Part shown: positions 1 to 9,770 of the stretch, one piece after another
How the letters are laid out: every line of letters starts with the position of its first letter
How positions within the stretch are numbered: the first letter of the stretch is position 1
NCBI RefSeq assembly: GCF_015711015.1
Contig: NZ_CP064653.1
Location: 3,038,001-3,102,000, forward strand
From: Methylomonas sp. LL1
GTDB taxonomy: Bacteria; Pseudomonadota; Gammaproteobacteria; Methylococcales; Methylomonadaceae
Direction of reading: 5' to 3'
Length of the DNA: 64,000 nt
Program-made: the position numbers and the translations under genes
Notes under the pieces: generated by a model
Seen by the model: only the letters and a program-made list of their open reading frames with translations
What the model was told of the DNA's origin: nothing
Database searches by the model: none

Positions 1-2
1 AG

Positions 3-836
3 GAACAGATTTTTATCGACATGTTCCTGCGGGAATGGCGTCTGGAAGGCCATTCGCAACCCCTGTGCACACTGGCGATAGTCGACGACAGCCCTGGTCA
101 ACAGTACATGTTGCCCGAGTTCATGCTATTTAGAAACCTGTTCGCCGCTCATCAAATCGACACGATTATTTGTGACCCATCCGATCTGACCTACCGGGAC
201 GGCCGGCTCCGGCACGGCGATAGTCCCATCGATATGGTCTACAATCGCCTGACCGATTTCGGCTTGGAACACACTAACCATCAAGCCTTGCGCGATGCCT
301 ATCTGGCCGGTTCGGTCGTCGTCACGCCGCACCCCAGAAATCACGCCTTATACGCCGACAAGCGCAATCTAGCCTTGTTGACCGACGTCGATGCCCTGGA
401 ACAAATCGGCGTCGATGCCGCCACCCGCGCCATTTTGCTGCAAGGCATAGCCAAGACGGTACGGGTCGAGACTCAAGACCAGGAAAGCCTGTGGCAGCGG
501 CGCAAGCAACTCTTCTTCAAACCGGCCAAGGGCTACGGCAGCAAGGCCGCCTATCGCGGCGATAAGCTGACGCGCCGAGTGTTCAGCGAAATTTTACAAG
601 GCGATTACGTCGCCCAAAATCTGGTACAACCCAGCGAACGCCAGTTGCAGATCGCCGACCAGGCCGTGGAGTTGAAGCTGGATTTACGCAACTATGTCTA
701 TCAAGGCCAAATCCAAGCCACCTGCGCCCGGCTCTATCAAGGCCAAACCACCAATTTCCGCACGCCCGGCGGCGGCTTCGCCCAGGTAGTCGTGGTGCCG
801 CAAGTCACCGAATCCGCGCAAGTGATTGCCGGCTAA
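3..836 (+). CDS. ATP-grasp-like protein, 5' end outside window
   Basis: The reading frame is open to the window edge: codons continue upstream of the first visible ATG at 21, so the N-terminus is missing. The visible 270-odd residues have an ATP-grasp look: a basic stretch with a glycine-rich loop (FKPAKGYGSKAAYRG) at about residue 170, followed by a C-terminal segment with ARLYQGQTTNFRTPGGGF near the end, which resembles the metal/ATP-binding end of glutathionylspermidine- or glutathione-synthase-like ligases of unknown substrate. The fold assignment is from motif resemblance only, and the substrate cannot be told. A short hairpin followed by six T residues lies just downstream. Confidence 0.6.
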   Translation, partial: EQIFIDMFLREWRLEGHSQPLCTLAIVDDSPGQQYMLPEFMLFRNLFAAHQIDTIICDPSDLTYRDGRLRHGDSPIDMVYNRLTDFGLEHTNHQALRDAYLAGSVVVTPHPRNHALYADKRNLALLTDVDALEQIGVDAATRAILLQGIAKTVRVETQDQESLWQRRKQLFFKPAKGYGSKAAYRGDKLTRRVFSEILQGDYVAQNLVQPSERQLQIADQAVELKLDLRNYVYQGQIQATCARLYQGQTTNFRTPGGGFAQVVVVPQVTESAQVIAG

Positions 837-849
837 AAAGAACCCGCCA

Positions 850-872
850 CGCCGGCTATCGGCGACTTTTTT
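850..872 (+). terminator. possible weak intrinsic terminator
   Basis: A five-bp stem CGCCG/CGGCG with a 5-nt loop (850-864) is followed by AC and six T residues. It lies 14 nt after the stop codon of the ATP-grasp-like gene and would separate it from the HD-GYP gene. Confidence 0.45.
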
Positions 873-965
873 CAACTTCATTAACGGATTTTAGTTTATG
901 CTCCTTCCGCATGGCCGGCGAGCTACCTTTGTTATCTACCATTTTGTCGGAACGAAGATTAATTA

Positions 966-2285
966 ATGCCTCTACGAAAACTCTGGCCGTTTCGGAAAAA
1001 GAAAAAAACACCTGTCAGTGCCGCCGTCGAATACAGCGTACCGCAACGCGTTTACACGCCGGTTAACCTGGTGGAAATCGGCATGTATGTGATCGAATTG
1101 GACCGCTCTTGGCTGGACAGCCCTTTTTTATTTCAAGGTTTTGAAGTGCAAACCCAGGATGAAATCCTGCAATTAAGAGGCTGTTGCGATTACGTTTATA
1201 TCGATACCACCATCAAGCGTAAACGCCGATTCGGGAAGTTCGCCACCCATAACAAACCGCTGATCGAGACCGCTTCGGATTACGGTACCCCGCCTCCCAA
1301 ACTCGGCAGCTTCGAAACTGAAATTGGCCGCGCGGAAGTCGTTTATCGACAGGTGAGTCAGTTCGTGGCGGAGACCATGCAACGCGTCAGTTATGGCGAG
1401 GCCATCGATACCAAATTGGCCAAAGCAGCGGTTGCGGAATGTGTCGCCAGCATTTTGCACTCCCCGGATGCTTTTTTATGGCTTATCCAGCTGAAAAATA
1501 GAGACGAATATACCGCTCAACACAGTTTGAACGTCTGCGTGCTGTCCATCGTGCTCGGGCGGCACATCAACCTGTCCGACACCAGTCTGCATAATGTCGG
1601 CTTATGCGGATTGATGCATGACATGGGCAAAATGCTGGTGCCGGACCAGATTTTGAACAAGCCCGGCAGGCTGGAGCCGGATGAAATGGAGATCATGCGC
1701 GGCCATACCACCAAGGGTTATGAATTGCTGCAATCCAGCGAGAACATGTATCCGGGCGCGATCAAAACTGCATTGTCGCATCATGAAATGTTGAATGGTA
1801 AAGGCTATCCAAACCAGCTAACCCATCGCCATATCCCCCTGTTTACCCGCATAGTGACCATCGCCGACATTTACGACGCCATGACCAGCGACAGGGTTTA
1901 TCAAAAAGGCCGAACCCATCTGGAAGCAACCAGCATCATGGCTGACATGAGCGGTGAAAGTCTGGAGGAACGCCTGGTCACCAAATTTATCGAATCGCTG
2001 GGTGTTTACCCTCCCGGTTGCGTCGTCATGCTGACTAACGGCGCCATCGCGATTGTGGTAGAAGTCAACGAATTTGTTCGATTGCGCCCCAAAATCATTA
2101 TTCTGCTGGATGCGGAAAAGCAGCCCCTGGCGGAGGAAGTGACCAATTTGGCGGATATGCCATTGGATGACCGAGGCAACCTGCTGACAATCAGGGGCAT
2201 AGTCCGGGCGCAAGACTATGCTATCGATATTGGTAAATTTTATCGCGAAGGTGTTTTGCAAAAAGGCTTCGCGGCGAACCAATAG
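966..2285 (+). CDS. HD-GYP domain c-di-GMP phosphodiesterase with DUF3391 N-terminus
   Basis: Predicted cytoplasmic enzyme that hydrolyses cyclic di-GMP. After a basic start and an N-terminal region of the DUF3391 type (about residues 25-140), the HD-GYP domain covers about 165-370. It shows the metal-binding MHDMGK (H218, D219), a conserved HT of the second metal site, and the signature HHEMLNGKGYP at about 272-282, followed by IADIYDAMTSDR. All hallmark residues are present, so activity is likely. The gene stands alone between an ATP-grasp-like gene and a HerA-like ATPase. A PAS-GGDEF-EAL-BLUF protein elsewhere in the window would act on the same second messenger. Confidence 0.9.
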   Translation: MPLRKLWPFRKKKKTPVSAAVEYSVPQRVYTPVNLVEIGMYVIELDRSWLDSPFLFQGFEVQTQDEILQLRGCCDYVYIDTTIKRKRRFGKFATHNKPLIETASDYGTPPPKLGSFETEIGRAEVVYRQVSQFVAETMQRVSYGEAIDTKLAKAAVAECVASILHSPDAFLWLIQLKNRDEYTAQHSLNVCVLSIVLGRHINLSDTSLHNVGLCGLMHDMGKMLVPDQILNKPGRLEPDEMEIMRGHTTKGYELLQSSENMYPGAIKTALSHHEMLNGKGYPNQLTHRHIPLFTRIVTIADIYDAMTSDRVYQKGRTHLEATSIMADMSGESLEERLVTKFIESLGVYPPGCVVMLTNGAIAIVVEVNEFVRLRPKIIILLDAEKQPLAEEVTNLADMPLDDRGNLLTIRGIVRAQDYAIDIGKFYREGVLQKGFAANQ

Positions 2286-2401
2286 GGTTTCGCTAAGCGG
2301 CGCGGCAACAGTCAGCTGGGTGAGCGGTTTTCCGGCGCTGATATTGAGCCTGTTGCCCAAGATTGCCAGCATGAAAGCGCCTCGGTAAAAAACCGGGTAA
2401 C

Positions 2402-2431
2402 CAGAGGCGCATTCGCGACAGGATGCCTCTG
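2402..2431 (+). terminator. hairpin between HD-GYP gene and yjgR homologue
   Basis: CAGAGGC (2402-2408) pairs with GCCTCTG (2425-2431) around a 16-nt loop, in the 199-nt gap between the two genes. There is no T-tract, so a terminator role is only a guess. Confidence 0.25.
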
Positions 2432-2484
2432 CGGCCGAAGCATGGTATGGTTGGTTACGTTCATTTGCTTTTAGGGAAATCGTT

Positions 2485-3984
2485 ATGACAGAGCCGCTTT
2501 TTATCGCCCAATCCACTACCGGTACCTGTTGCATTTTACCGGCCATGGCCAATCGCCACGGCTTGATTGCCGGAGCCACCGGCACCGGCAAGACCATCAC
2601 ACTGCAAACCTTGGCCGAGGCATTTTCGAATATCGGCGTACCAGTGTTCATGGCCGACGTTAAAGGCGATTTATCCGGCATCTGTCTGACCGGCGGCGGC
2701 AACGGTAAAGTCGAAGCGCGGGTAAAGGAATTGGATTTACAAGATTTCGGCTATCGTTCAGCCCCTACGTTGTTCTGGGATGTATTAGGAAAAAAAGGCC
2801 ATCCGTTGCGCTCCACCATTTCGGAAATGGGGCCGCTGTTGCTGTCCAGAATGTTGAACCTGAACGAAACCCAAGCCGGCGTGCTGACAGCCGTCTTCAA
2901 AATCACCGACGATAACGGCTGGCTGCTGCTGGATTTGAAAGACCTACGGGCACTGCTGCAATTTGCCGCCGACAACGCCTCGGAACTGCGCGGCGAATAC
3001 GGTAGCATGTCGGCTGCCAGTATCGGCGCGATACAACGCGGCTTGCTGCAGCTGGAACACGAAGGCGGCGAAAATCTGTTCGGCGAACCGGTGCTGGATT
3101 TCAACGATTTGTTGCAAACCGATGGAGGCCGAGGCGTGATCAACATTCTGGCCGCCGACACGTTGTACAATTCGCCACGGGTTTACGCCACTTTGTTGCT
3201 GTGGCTATTGTCGGAACTGTTCGAAAATTTGCCGGAAGCCGGCGACCTGGACCAGCCCAAACTGGTGTTCTTTTTCGACGAGGCGCATTTGCTGTTCAAC
3301 GACGCGCCGGCCGCCTTGCTGCAAAAAATCGAGCAAGTGGTGCGCTTGATACGTTCAAAAGGCGTGGGCGTGTATTTCGTCAGCCAGAATCCGCTGGATA
3401 TTCCCGACGTAATCCTGGGCCAGCTCGGCAACCGGGTGCAACACGCCCTGCGCGCCTTTACACCGCGCGATCAAAAAGCCGTCAAAGCCGCCGCCGAAAC
3501 CTTCAGAAGCAATCCCGGCCTGGATGTGGAAACCGCCATTACCGAACTAGGCGTCGGCGAAGCCCTGGTATCTTTTCTGGATGAAAAAGGCACACCACAT
3601 CCCGTACAACGCGCGTTTATCAAACCACCCCAATCACGCATCGGCCCAGCCAATGACGAAGAGCGCCGGCAGACAATCGAAAATTCGGTGCTTTACGGTC
3701 ATTACGAAAAACAGATCGACCGAGAGTCGGCCTATGAAATATTGAAAGGCCGAGCCGAACAGACAGCCGCAAGCGCGCAAAAGCCAACAGCGGGCAAACA
3801 ATCGGATGCCGGTATCGGCTTGGCGGATATTTTGTTGGGCAGCACCGGCCCGCGAGGCGGCAGACGCCAAGGTGTGTTGGAATCGGCCGCCAAAAGCGCC
3901 GCCAGCACCATCGGCCGCGAAGTGGGCCGGCAACTGATACGCGGAGTATTGGGCTCGTTGCTGGGCGGTGGCCGCAGACGCTAG
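2485..3984 (+). CDS. yjgR: DUF853 family HerA-like ATPase (YjgR-like)
   Basis: A P-loop ATPase of the HerA/FtsK group, DUF853 (YjgR) branch; the cellular role of this branch is not established. Walker A is GATGTGKT at residues 30-37, followed by [12 protein letters not shown], which is typical of the family. Walker B is [12 protein letters not shown] at about 260-271, and an SQNPLDIP stretch sits near the sensor position at about 300. The C-terminus is rich in Gly and Arg (GGRRQG and GGGRRR). At 499 residues it matches the usual family length. It lies on the same strand as the HD-GYP gene upstream and the phosphohexomutase downstream, but spacing does not demand an operon. Confidence 0.85.
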   Translation: MTEPLFIAQSTTGTCCILPAMANRHGLIAGATGTGKTITLQTLAEAFSNIGVPVFMADVKGDLSGICLTGGGNGKVEARVKELDLQDFGYRSAPTLFWDVLGKKGHPLRSTISEMGPLLLSRMLNLNETQAGVLTAVFKITDDNGWLLLDLKDLRALLQFAADNASELRGEYGSMSAASIGAIQRGLLQLEHEGGENLFGEPVLDFNDLLQTDGGRGVINILAADTLYNSPRVYATLLLWLLSELFENLPEAGDLDQPKLVFFFDEAHLLFNDAPAALLQKIEQVVRLIRSKGVGVYFVSQNPLDIPDVILGQLGNRVQHALRAFTPRDQKAVKAAAETFRSNPGLDVETAITELGVGEALVSFLDEKGTPHPVQRAFIKPPQSRIGPANDEERRQTIENSVLYGHYEKQIDRESAYEILKGRAEQTAASAQKPTAGKQSDAGIGLADILLGSTGPRGGRRQGVLESAAKSAASTIGREVGRQLIRGVLGSLLGGGRRR

Positions 3985-4040
3985 ACCAATACTACATTTC
4001 CACATTTAATTACATTATTGATTTACCCAACAAAACCTTT

Positions 4041-5477
4041 ATGACATCAATCAACATCCAACAAATGATGGCCGACAGCGGCGTGGCATTCGGCACCAGC
4101 GGTGCGCGCGGACTGGTCAGCCAAATGACCGACCAGGTTTGCGCCGCTTACACGTTGGCTTTTCTGCGGGGACTCAATCTGGCCAAACCGGGGCAAAAAA
4201 TCGCCTTGGGCATGGATTTGCGCCCTTCAAGTCCCGCCATCGTCCGCGCCTGCGCCGCCGCTATTCGCCAGGCCGGTTGCGAGGTGGATTTCTGCGGCGC
4301 ATTACCGACACCGGCCTTGGCTTACCATGGCTTAACCCAAGGCCTGCCGGCAATCATGGTAACCGGTAGTCATATCCCGTTCGACCGCAACGGCATCAAG
4401 TTTTATCGGGCCGAAGGCGAGATCAGCAAGGCCGACGAAGCGGCTATCACGCAGGCCACGGTCGAATTAGCGGACTTCAATGACGACGGCGTCATGCCTA
4501 CCATCAACCCGGAAGCCTTGGATCATTACAAACAACGCTATACCGGCCTGTTTGCTCCCGATCTGTTGCAAGGCTGGCGCATCGGCATTTACGAACATTC
4601 CAGCGTAGCCCGGGATTGTTTGCGCGACATCCTGAGCGCATTGGGCGCCGAGGTGATCGGCCTGTCCCGTACCGATACCTTCGTGCCTATCGACACCGAA
4701 GCCGTCAGCGAAGAAGACCGCCAGCGCGGTCTGGCCTGGGCCAAGGCTCATCAATTGGACGCGATCATCTCCACCGACGGCGACGGTGACCGGCCACTAA
4801 TTGCCGATGAAACCGGCACCTGGCTGCGCGGCGATATTGTAGGTTTGCTGTGTGCGCATTTTTTAGGCGCGGATACCGTGGTGACCCCGGTCAGCTGCAA
4901 TACCGCGATCGAAGCCTCGGGCTTGTTCAAACAGGTACTGCGCACCCGTATCGGTTCGCCGTATGTGATTGCCGGCATGGAACAAGCCGAGGCCGGCGGC
5001 AAGGCTATAGCCGGCTTTGAAGCCAATGGCGGTTTTCTGGCCGGCAAGGGCTTGCGGGTAGCGGACCAAATAGTAGCGGCGTTACCCACCCGCGATGCGG
5101 TTTTACCGGCTCTGGCGCTGCTGGCAATGGCCAAACGGCAAGGCATCAAGCTATCCGAGTTGAGCGCCGGCTTACCCAAACGCTACACCGCTAGCAACCG
5201 TCTGCAAAACTTTCCGGTTGACGACAGCCAAGCTCTGCTGAAACGCTTACAAAACGACGACACGGCCTATCAAAGCCTGTGGGGAACGGAACTGGGCGCG
5301 ATTTCCGAAACCGACTTGACCGACGGCCTGCGACTGACCTTTACCAACGGCGAAATCGTGCATCTGCGCCCATCAGGCAATGCACCTGAGCTGCGATGCT
5401 ACGCCGAAGCCGACAGCATGTCTCGGGCACAAGCACTGGTTGACCTCGGTTTGCAACGTATCGCGCAACGATCGTAG
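4041..5477 (+). CDS. phosphomannomutase/phosphoglucomutase family enzyme
   Basis: An alpha-D-phosphohexomutase that would interconvert hexose 1- and 6-phosphates. The phosphoserine loop reads TGSHIP with S110 as the likely phospho-acceptor (the usual form is TASHNP). The magnesium loop is DGDGDR at 246-251, the sugar-binding loop is EANGGF near 330, and the C-terminal phosphate-binding loop is RPSGNAPELR near 445. All four active-site elements are present. The TGSHIP variant is slightly unusual, and substrate choice (mannose, glucose or glucosamine phosphate) cannot be fixed from motifs. It starts 56 nt after the yjgR homologue. Confidence 0.85.
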   Translation: MTSINIQQMMADSGVAFGTSGARGLVSQMTDQVCAAYTLAFLRGLNLAKPGQKIALGMDLRPSSPAIVRACAAAIRQAGCEVDFCGALPTPALAYHGLTQGLPAIMVTGSHIPFDRNGIKFYRAEGEISKADEAAITQATVELADFNDDGVMPTINPEALDHYKQRYTGLFAPDLLQGWRIGIYEHSSVARDCLRDILSALGAEVIGLSRTDTFVPIDTEAVSEEDRQRGLAWAKAHQLDAIISTDGDGDRPLIADETGTWLRGDIVGLLCAHFLGADTVVTPVSCNTAIEASGLFKQVLRTRIGSPYVIAGMEQAEAGGKAIAGFEANGGFLAGKGLRVADQIVAALPTRDAVLPALALLAMAKRQGIKLSELSAGLPKRYTASNRLQNFPVDDSQALLKRLQNDDTAYQSLWGTELGAISETDLTDGLRLTFTNGEIVHLRPSGNAPELRCYAEADSMSRAQALVDLGLQRIAQRS

Positions 5478-5548
5478 AATTAATGTTCAGTTAAGAATCC
5501 TTGATGTACTCTGTATCCGCACCAACCACTTAACACGAGGACTGATTC

Positions 5549-5974
5549 ATGAATAACAAAATCATATTATTGACTTCATTAGTGTTTGCTTCCAGCATGG
5601 CGTTTGCCGAAACCTCTTTGCTAGAAGCCGCGGGTAAACAATTTGCCAAGGACAAAGCGGCGGAAGTTGCGCCAGACGCAGTGAAAAATGTCGAAGCTGC
5701 CGGTAACGCCGTCGATAGCGCTAAAGCCGTCAAAAGCGCGGCGGAGACAGCACCCGAGGCCGTTACCGGCCAAGCTCGGGATGCGGTGAAAAAAGCAGCC
5801 GAGGAAGAGGTTAAACAAGCCGTGCCGGCCGAAGCCTCCCAGGTGGTAGACACCGTAAAATCCAGCAAGGCCGCGGTTAAAGCCGCGCCAACATCCACCG
5901 GCGAAGCCGTGGATACCGTAAAAGACAAAGCCACTCAGAAAGCAACCGAAAAAGCATTGGATATGCTGCGCTAG
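5549..5974 (+). CDS. exported Ala/Lys/Glu-rich helical protein
   Basis: Unrecognised protein of 141 residues. It has a clear Sec signal peptide with a likely cut after AFA (about residue 20). The mature part is low-complexity, rich in Ala, Lys, Glu and Val with no Cys, Trp or Tyr, and contains repeated EAVDTVK/VVDTVKSSK-like units with roughly 11-residue periodicity. That pattern resembles amphipathic LEA-like or lipid-surface helices. It is a single-gene unit with a strong intrinsic terminator immediately downstream. The mature protein is probably periplasmic; function unknown. Confidence 0.7.
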   Translation: MNNKIILLTSLVFASSMAFAETSLLEAAGKQFAKDKAAEVAPDAVKNVEAAGNAVDSAKAVKSAAETAPEAVTGQARDAVKKAAEEEVKQAVPAEASQVVDTVKSSKAAVKAAPTSTGEAVDTVKDKATQKATEKALDMLR

Positions 5975-5990
5975 TCCACCTCGTCAGCAG

Positions 5991-6016
5991 AAAGGCCGGA
6001 ATTTCCGGCCTTTTTG
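5991..6016 (+). terminator. intrinsic terminator
   Basis: AAAGGCCGGA (5991-6000) pairs with TCCGGCCTTT (6004-6013) around a 3-nt loop and runs into a T-tract. It lies 17 nt after the stop of the Ala-rich exported protein gene. Confidence 0.85.
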
Positions 6017-6059
6017 TCTAATGCCTATCTGGTATTGTTCCGAAAGAAAGACCACCGGC

Positions 6060-7139
6060 TCAGGCTTCGAGCAGGGCAAAACTATCGTGGTCATCAACGG
6101 CGGCCGCGGCTCTTCGAATCAACTCCAGATTACTGTCATGCTGCATCATACCGCCTATCCCCAAGGTAACCGTCATGGCTTCAAACGGGTAGACCAAATG
6201 CGCCCGATAGCGCCGAAATAGTTTTTGTTCATCCAGCTCTTCGACGCCCGTACTGGCTAAATGGTTGACATACTGATTTAACAGGCTTGACTCATACTTT
6301 CGCCTGAGCCGCGGATCGAGCGCGGTCGCCAGGAAATAAGCCACGTCGCCTATGCCCTCGCCCATCCGCACCAATTGCCAATCCAGAAAGCCCGGCTCGG
6401 AATGGGTCCAGAAAATGTTGCCGGGATGACAGTCATAATGCACCAGGGTTTTGGCACCTTGAGCCAAAAAACGCTTGATTCGACGCCGATTTGCGGCATA
6501 GCGCAGAGCGGGGCCGTGGAGCTTTTTCGAGATCAAGGTTTCCGCGCGCAATAGCCCTCGTTGCATCAAGGGCGCTGCCAACAAACTACCCATCTGATTT
6601 TCCATTTGGTGGGAAAATCCATTCAACCAACGGTGACTCTTCAGTAGGGCCGGTTTGTTCCAGTAACTGCCATGCAAGCGGGCCAAATGAGCGACAACCT
6701 GGCTGGCCTGCTCATACGACAACGCATCCGCCGCTCGGCCCGGCCTAAAATCCAACTCAGTCAGATCGGTCATCACTAAAGTGGAGCCTCGTCCAAACCG
6801 ACTTTCAGCGGCCAATATCTTGGGTAATTTTACCGGCACGCTACTGGAAAGCGATTGATAGAAAACCACCTCCTTGTGCAGGAAACGCGGCAATGCGGTA
6901 ATCAAGCGGGATTTCAGTGCCAGCGACGGAGTTTTAACGAACCAGCGCGCGGGCAGAACGTCTTGCGCATCATGGGTCACCTCAACCCTTAAGCGGGTAG
7001 AAGTTCCAACATCAATCGATTGCAAATCGATGTTGGAGACCTTGGCGTTCGACACATAATGATTAACGATGTGCTGCGCCCACTGAACCGATATATCCTG
7101 AGGGCCGTGGAGCACGATATGTTTGTTTGGATTTTTCAT
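6060..7139 (-). CDS. phosphotransferase/CHK-kinase-like protein
   Basis: Protein-kinase-like small-molecule phosphotransferase of the aminoglycoside phosphotransferase/ecdysteroid-kinase-like group. The catalytic loop HYDCHPGNIFW (HxDxxxxN, about residue 233) and the metal-binding FLDWQLV about 20 residues later are intact, followed by GIGDVAYFLATALDP. The substrate is unknown; choline-like or alcohol substrates are known for relatives. The start at 7139 is the first ATG; a GTG at 7154 in the same frame would add five residues, and no clear ribosome site decides between them. It is a monocistronic minus-strand gene next to the Lon-like protease. Confidence 0.75.
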   Translation of the reverse strand: MKNPNKHIVLHGPQDISVQWAQHIVNHYVSNAKVSNIDLQSIDVGTSTRLRVEVTHDAQDVLPARWFVKTPSLALKSRLITALPRFLHKEVVFYQSLSSSVPVKLPKILAAESRFGRGSTLVMTDLTELDFRPGRAADALSYEQASQVVAHLARLHGSYWNKPALLKSHRWLNGFSHQMENQMGSLLAAPLMQRGLLRAETLISKKLHGPALRYAANRRRIKRFLAQGAKTLVHYDCHPGNIFWTHSEPGFLDWQLVRMGEGIGDVAYFLATALDPRLRRKYESSLLNQYVNHLASTGVEELDEQKLFRRYRAHLVYPFEAMTVTLGIGGMMQHDSNLELIRRAAAAVDDHDSFALLEA

Positions 7140-7285
7140 GACTATATTAAACACCGCTAATAAGCCTAAAACAATACTCCCTGCATTTACATTATGATTG
7201 GATAACGTGCAAGGTGAGCAGAGTCCGTTTCAGGCTCTTCGGGTCAGGCTGGCCGGCATTTCGAAATCTTGGAAACACCTCAAAC

Positions 7286-9694
7286 TCAGTTGCCTTTGTC
7301 GGCATCCGATTCCTTGCCGCCGAAGGCCAGTTTTAGACTGGTGAATTGGCGTAATTGTGCGTCGATCTTGCCGTTAAAGGTTGCCGGCGGATATTGACCT
7401 TGTTGGTCGGCTTCTCCTACTTCGCAATCGCTCAATAGCTCCAGCGCCTGATCGACGGTGCTGACGGCATAAATGTGAAACTGGCCGCTTTCCGCCGCAT
7501 GCACCACGTCCCAGCGCAGCATCAAATAAGGCACATTACTGGCCGGAATGATGACACCCTGCGTACCGGTCAGCCCCTTGGCCGAACAAACGTCGAAAAA
7601 GCCCTCGATTTTTTCGTTGACCCCACCGATCGGCTGCACCAGACCTAGCTGATTGACGGAACCAGTCATGGCCAGATCCTGACGCAGCGGAATTTGCGCC
7701 AAGGATGACAAGATCGCGCACAGTTCGGCCAGCGATGCGCTGTCGCCCTCGACATGGCCGTAGGACTGTTCGAATACCAGACTGGCGGACAGCGAGAACG
7801 GCGTGCTGCGCGCATAACGAGAAGCGATAAAGCTGGATAAAATCAGCACGCCCTTGGAATGAATCGCGCCGCCCAGTTCGGTTTCGCGCTCTATGTCGAC
7901 TACCTTGCCGTTGCCCATCCTGGTGGTGGCGGTGATCCGCGAGGGTTGACCAAAAGCAAACTCGCCCAGTTGCAATACCGATAAACCATTGATTTGACCG
8001 ATGACTTTACCGTCGGTGGCTATCATGATCGTGCCGCGTTGAATAGTTTGATAAAGCCGTTCACGGACCTTATCCAGCCTATGTATTTTTTGATCGATGG
8101 CCTGTTGCACGTCGCTTTGGGCAATATGGGTATGGCTGTTTTCGGTAGCCCAGTAATCAGATTCGGTCAGCAAGTCCTTAATGCTGCGCAAATGGGTCAG
8201 CAGCTTTTCGGCGTCGCCGCTCATGCGCGCGCTATGCTCGATCACCCGCGCCACGGCTTGCTGGCTAAGCGGCTTCAGTTTTTCACGGCGGGCGATGGTT
8301 GCCAACAGCCGGGCGTATTCCATGCTGTTGTTTTTTCTGTCCACACTCTCGGCAAAATCGGCCGCTATTTTGAAGAAGTCCTGAAACTCGGGGTCGTAAA
8401 AACTCAACAGGTAGTAAATCAACGGGTCACCCAGCAGGATGACCTTAATTTCCAACGGTATCGGCTCCGGCTCAAGCGAGGAAGTGCTGATCAGGCTGAG
8501 CGCGCGTTCCAGCGATTCGATCCGGATTTCGCCGGACTGCAAGGTACGCTTCAGGGTTTCCCAGGCGTAGGGCTGCATCAACACCTTGCGGGCGTCGATG
8601 ATCAGATAGCCGCCATTGGCTTTATGAAAGGCGCCGGGCTTGATCATGGTAAAATCGGTGACCAGCGAGCCCATGTGGGCCTGATGATCGATGCGGCCGA
8701 GCAGATTGCCGTAATTCGGCAAGTCCTCGCAAACCACCGGAGCCGAGCGTTTCTGACTCCGATCGACCATCAAATTGACCTGATAGCGCTTGAATGGATT
8801 GGGGTCTTGCGGCAGCTCCATGAAGGACAGGACTTTTTCGCTATGCGGGATAAAATCGCGCACATGTTCGATTATGTCTTTTTGCACCGCGTTCAAATAA
8901 TTCAACACCGGCTGCCATTTGGCGTATTTTTCCTTGAGCTCATCGATCGAGTGATTAACCGCCAGTTCCGCCACTTCCCGATTCAGCGCCTGTAATTTAC
9001 GTTTGGTTTCCTTGCGCCACACCGGAAATTTTTTGATGGCAGCCTGTACCCGCTCTTGCAGATCGAGCACGGTTTCATGGAACTTATGCTGCTGCTCCTT
9101 ATCCAGTTTGTTGAATTGTTCCGGCGTCAGCGGTTCGTTGTTTTCATCGGCCGGTAAAAAGGCATAGCCGGTGGCGGTTTCGGTGAAAATGATCCGAGCT
9201 TGCTCGGCTTCTTCCCGCAGACGATTGATTTCGGTCGCCTCCCGCTGGCGCGATTCACTTTCCAGTTCGCCGGCGCGGGAGCGATATTCGTCGCCGTCGA
9301 ACGCGGCCGGGATTGCCACGCTCAGTTCATCTATCAGTTCGGCCATATCCCGTTGAAACCCCCGGCCTTGTCCAGGTTCCAGATGGATAGCGGTAGGCTT
9401 GGCCGGCTGGCTGAAATTATGCACGTAGCACCAGTCGAACGGCACCGGTTGGCGGCTGGCCTCGTGTTCCGCCAGTTGTTTGACCGTGGTTAATTTGCCG
9501 GTGCCATCCGGCGCCATCGCAAAAATGTTGTATCCGGATTTACGAATCCGTATCCCGAATTTGATCGCCTCCATTGCTCTTTCCTGGCCGACCAAAAGCT
9601 CGAGATCTTCCAGTTCCTCGGTTGAGGTGAAATTTAATTGACCGAGATTGCAAGACTTATACAGTTGAGACGGCGATAACGGCGACTTTTTCAT
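7286..9694 (-). CDS. Lon-family ATP-dependent protease (LonB/YcbZ-like)
   Basis: Predicted AAA+ serine protease of the Lon superfamily, the soluble type without the Lon substrate-binding N-domain (similar to E. coli YcbZ/LonH). The P-loop-like segment near residue 60 reads APDGTGKLT, with Leu where Ser/Thr is usual after the Lys. A long helical region with coiled-coil character covers about 150-290. The protease domain lies at the C-terminus: S652 in GDSAS and K695 in NEKIEG form the dyad, 43 residues apart, the same spacing as in classical Lon. It sits directly downstream of anmK on the same strand with a 76-nt gap. Targets are unknown. Confidence 0.85.
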   Translation of the reverse strand: MKKSPLSPSQLYKSCNLGQLNFTSTEELEDLELLVGQERAMEAIKFGIRIRKSGYNIFAMAPDGTGKLTTVKQLAEHEASRQPVPFDWCYVHNFSQPAKPTAIHLEPGQGRGFQRDMAELIDELSVAIPAAFDGDEYRSRAGELESESRQREATEINRLREEAEQARIIFTETATGYAFLPADENNEPLTPEQFNKLDKEQQHKFHETVLDLQERVQAAIKKFPVWRKETKRKLQALNREVAELAVNHSIDELKEKYAKWQPVLNYLNAVQKDIIEHVRDFIPHSEKVLSFMELPQDPNPFKRYQVNLMVDRSQKRSAPVVCEDLPNYGNLLGRIDHQAHMGSLVTDFTMIKPGAFHKANGGYLIIDARKVLMQPYAWETLKRTLQSGEIRIESLERALSLISTSSLEPEPIPLEIKVILLGDPLIYYLLSFYDPEFQDFFKIAADFAESVDRKNNSMEYARLLATIARREKLKPLSQQAVARVIEHSARMSGDAEKLLTHLRSIKDLLTESDYWATENSHTHIAQSDVQQAIDQKIHRLDKVRERLYQTIQRGTIMIATDGKVIGQINGLSVLQLGEFAFGQPSRITATTRMGNGKVVDIERETELGGAIHSKGVLILSSFIASRYARSTPFSLSASLVFEQSYGHVEGDSASLAELCAILSSLAQIPLRQDLAMTGSVNQLGLVQPIGGVNEKIEGFFDVCSAKGLTGTQGVIIPASNVPYLMLRWDVVHAAESGQFHIYAVSTVDQALELLSDCEVGEADQQGQYPPATFNGKIDAQLRQFTSLKLAFGGKESDADKGN

Positions 9695-9770
9695 GGATCA
9701 AAATCCCTGTATGGAGGCTGAAAATGTTGGTTGAAACGGCTGCGCGGGTGGAAAGTGTAACCCAGGATGA

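Noticed and set aside
1818-2702. 294-codon minus-strand frame
   Set aside because: It is antisense to the end of the HD-GYP gene and the start of the yjgR homologue, both well supported, and has no recognisable domain.
7994-8995. 333-codon plus-strand frame
   Set aside because: It is antisense to the middle of the Lon-like protease and its translation has no family features.
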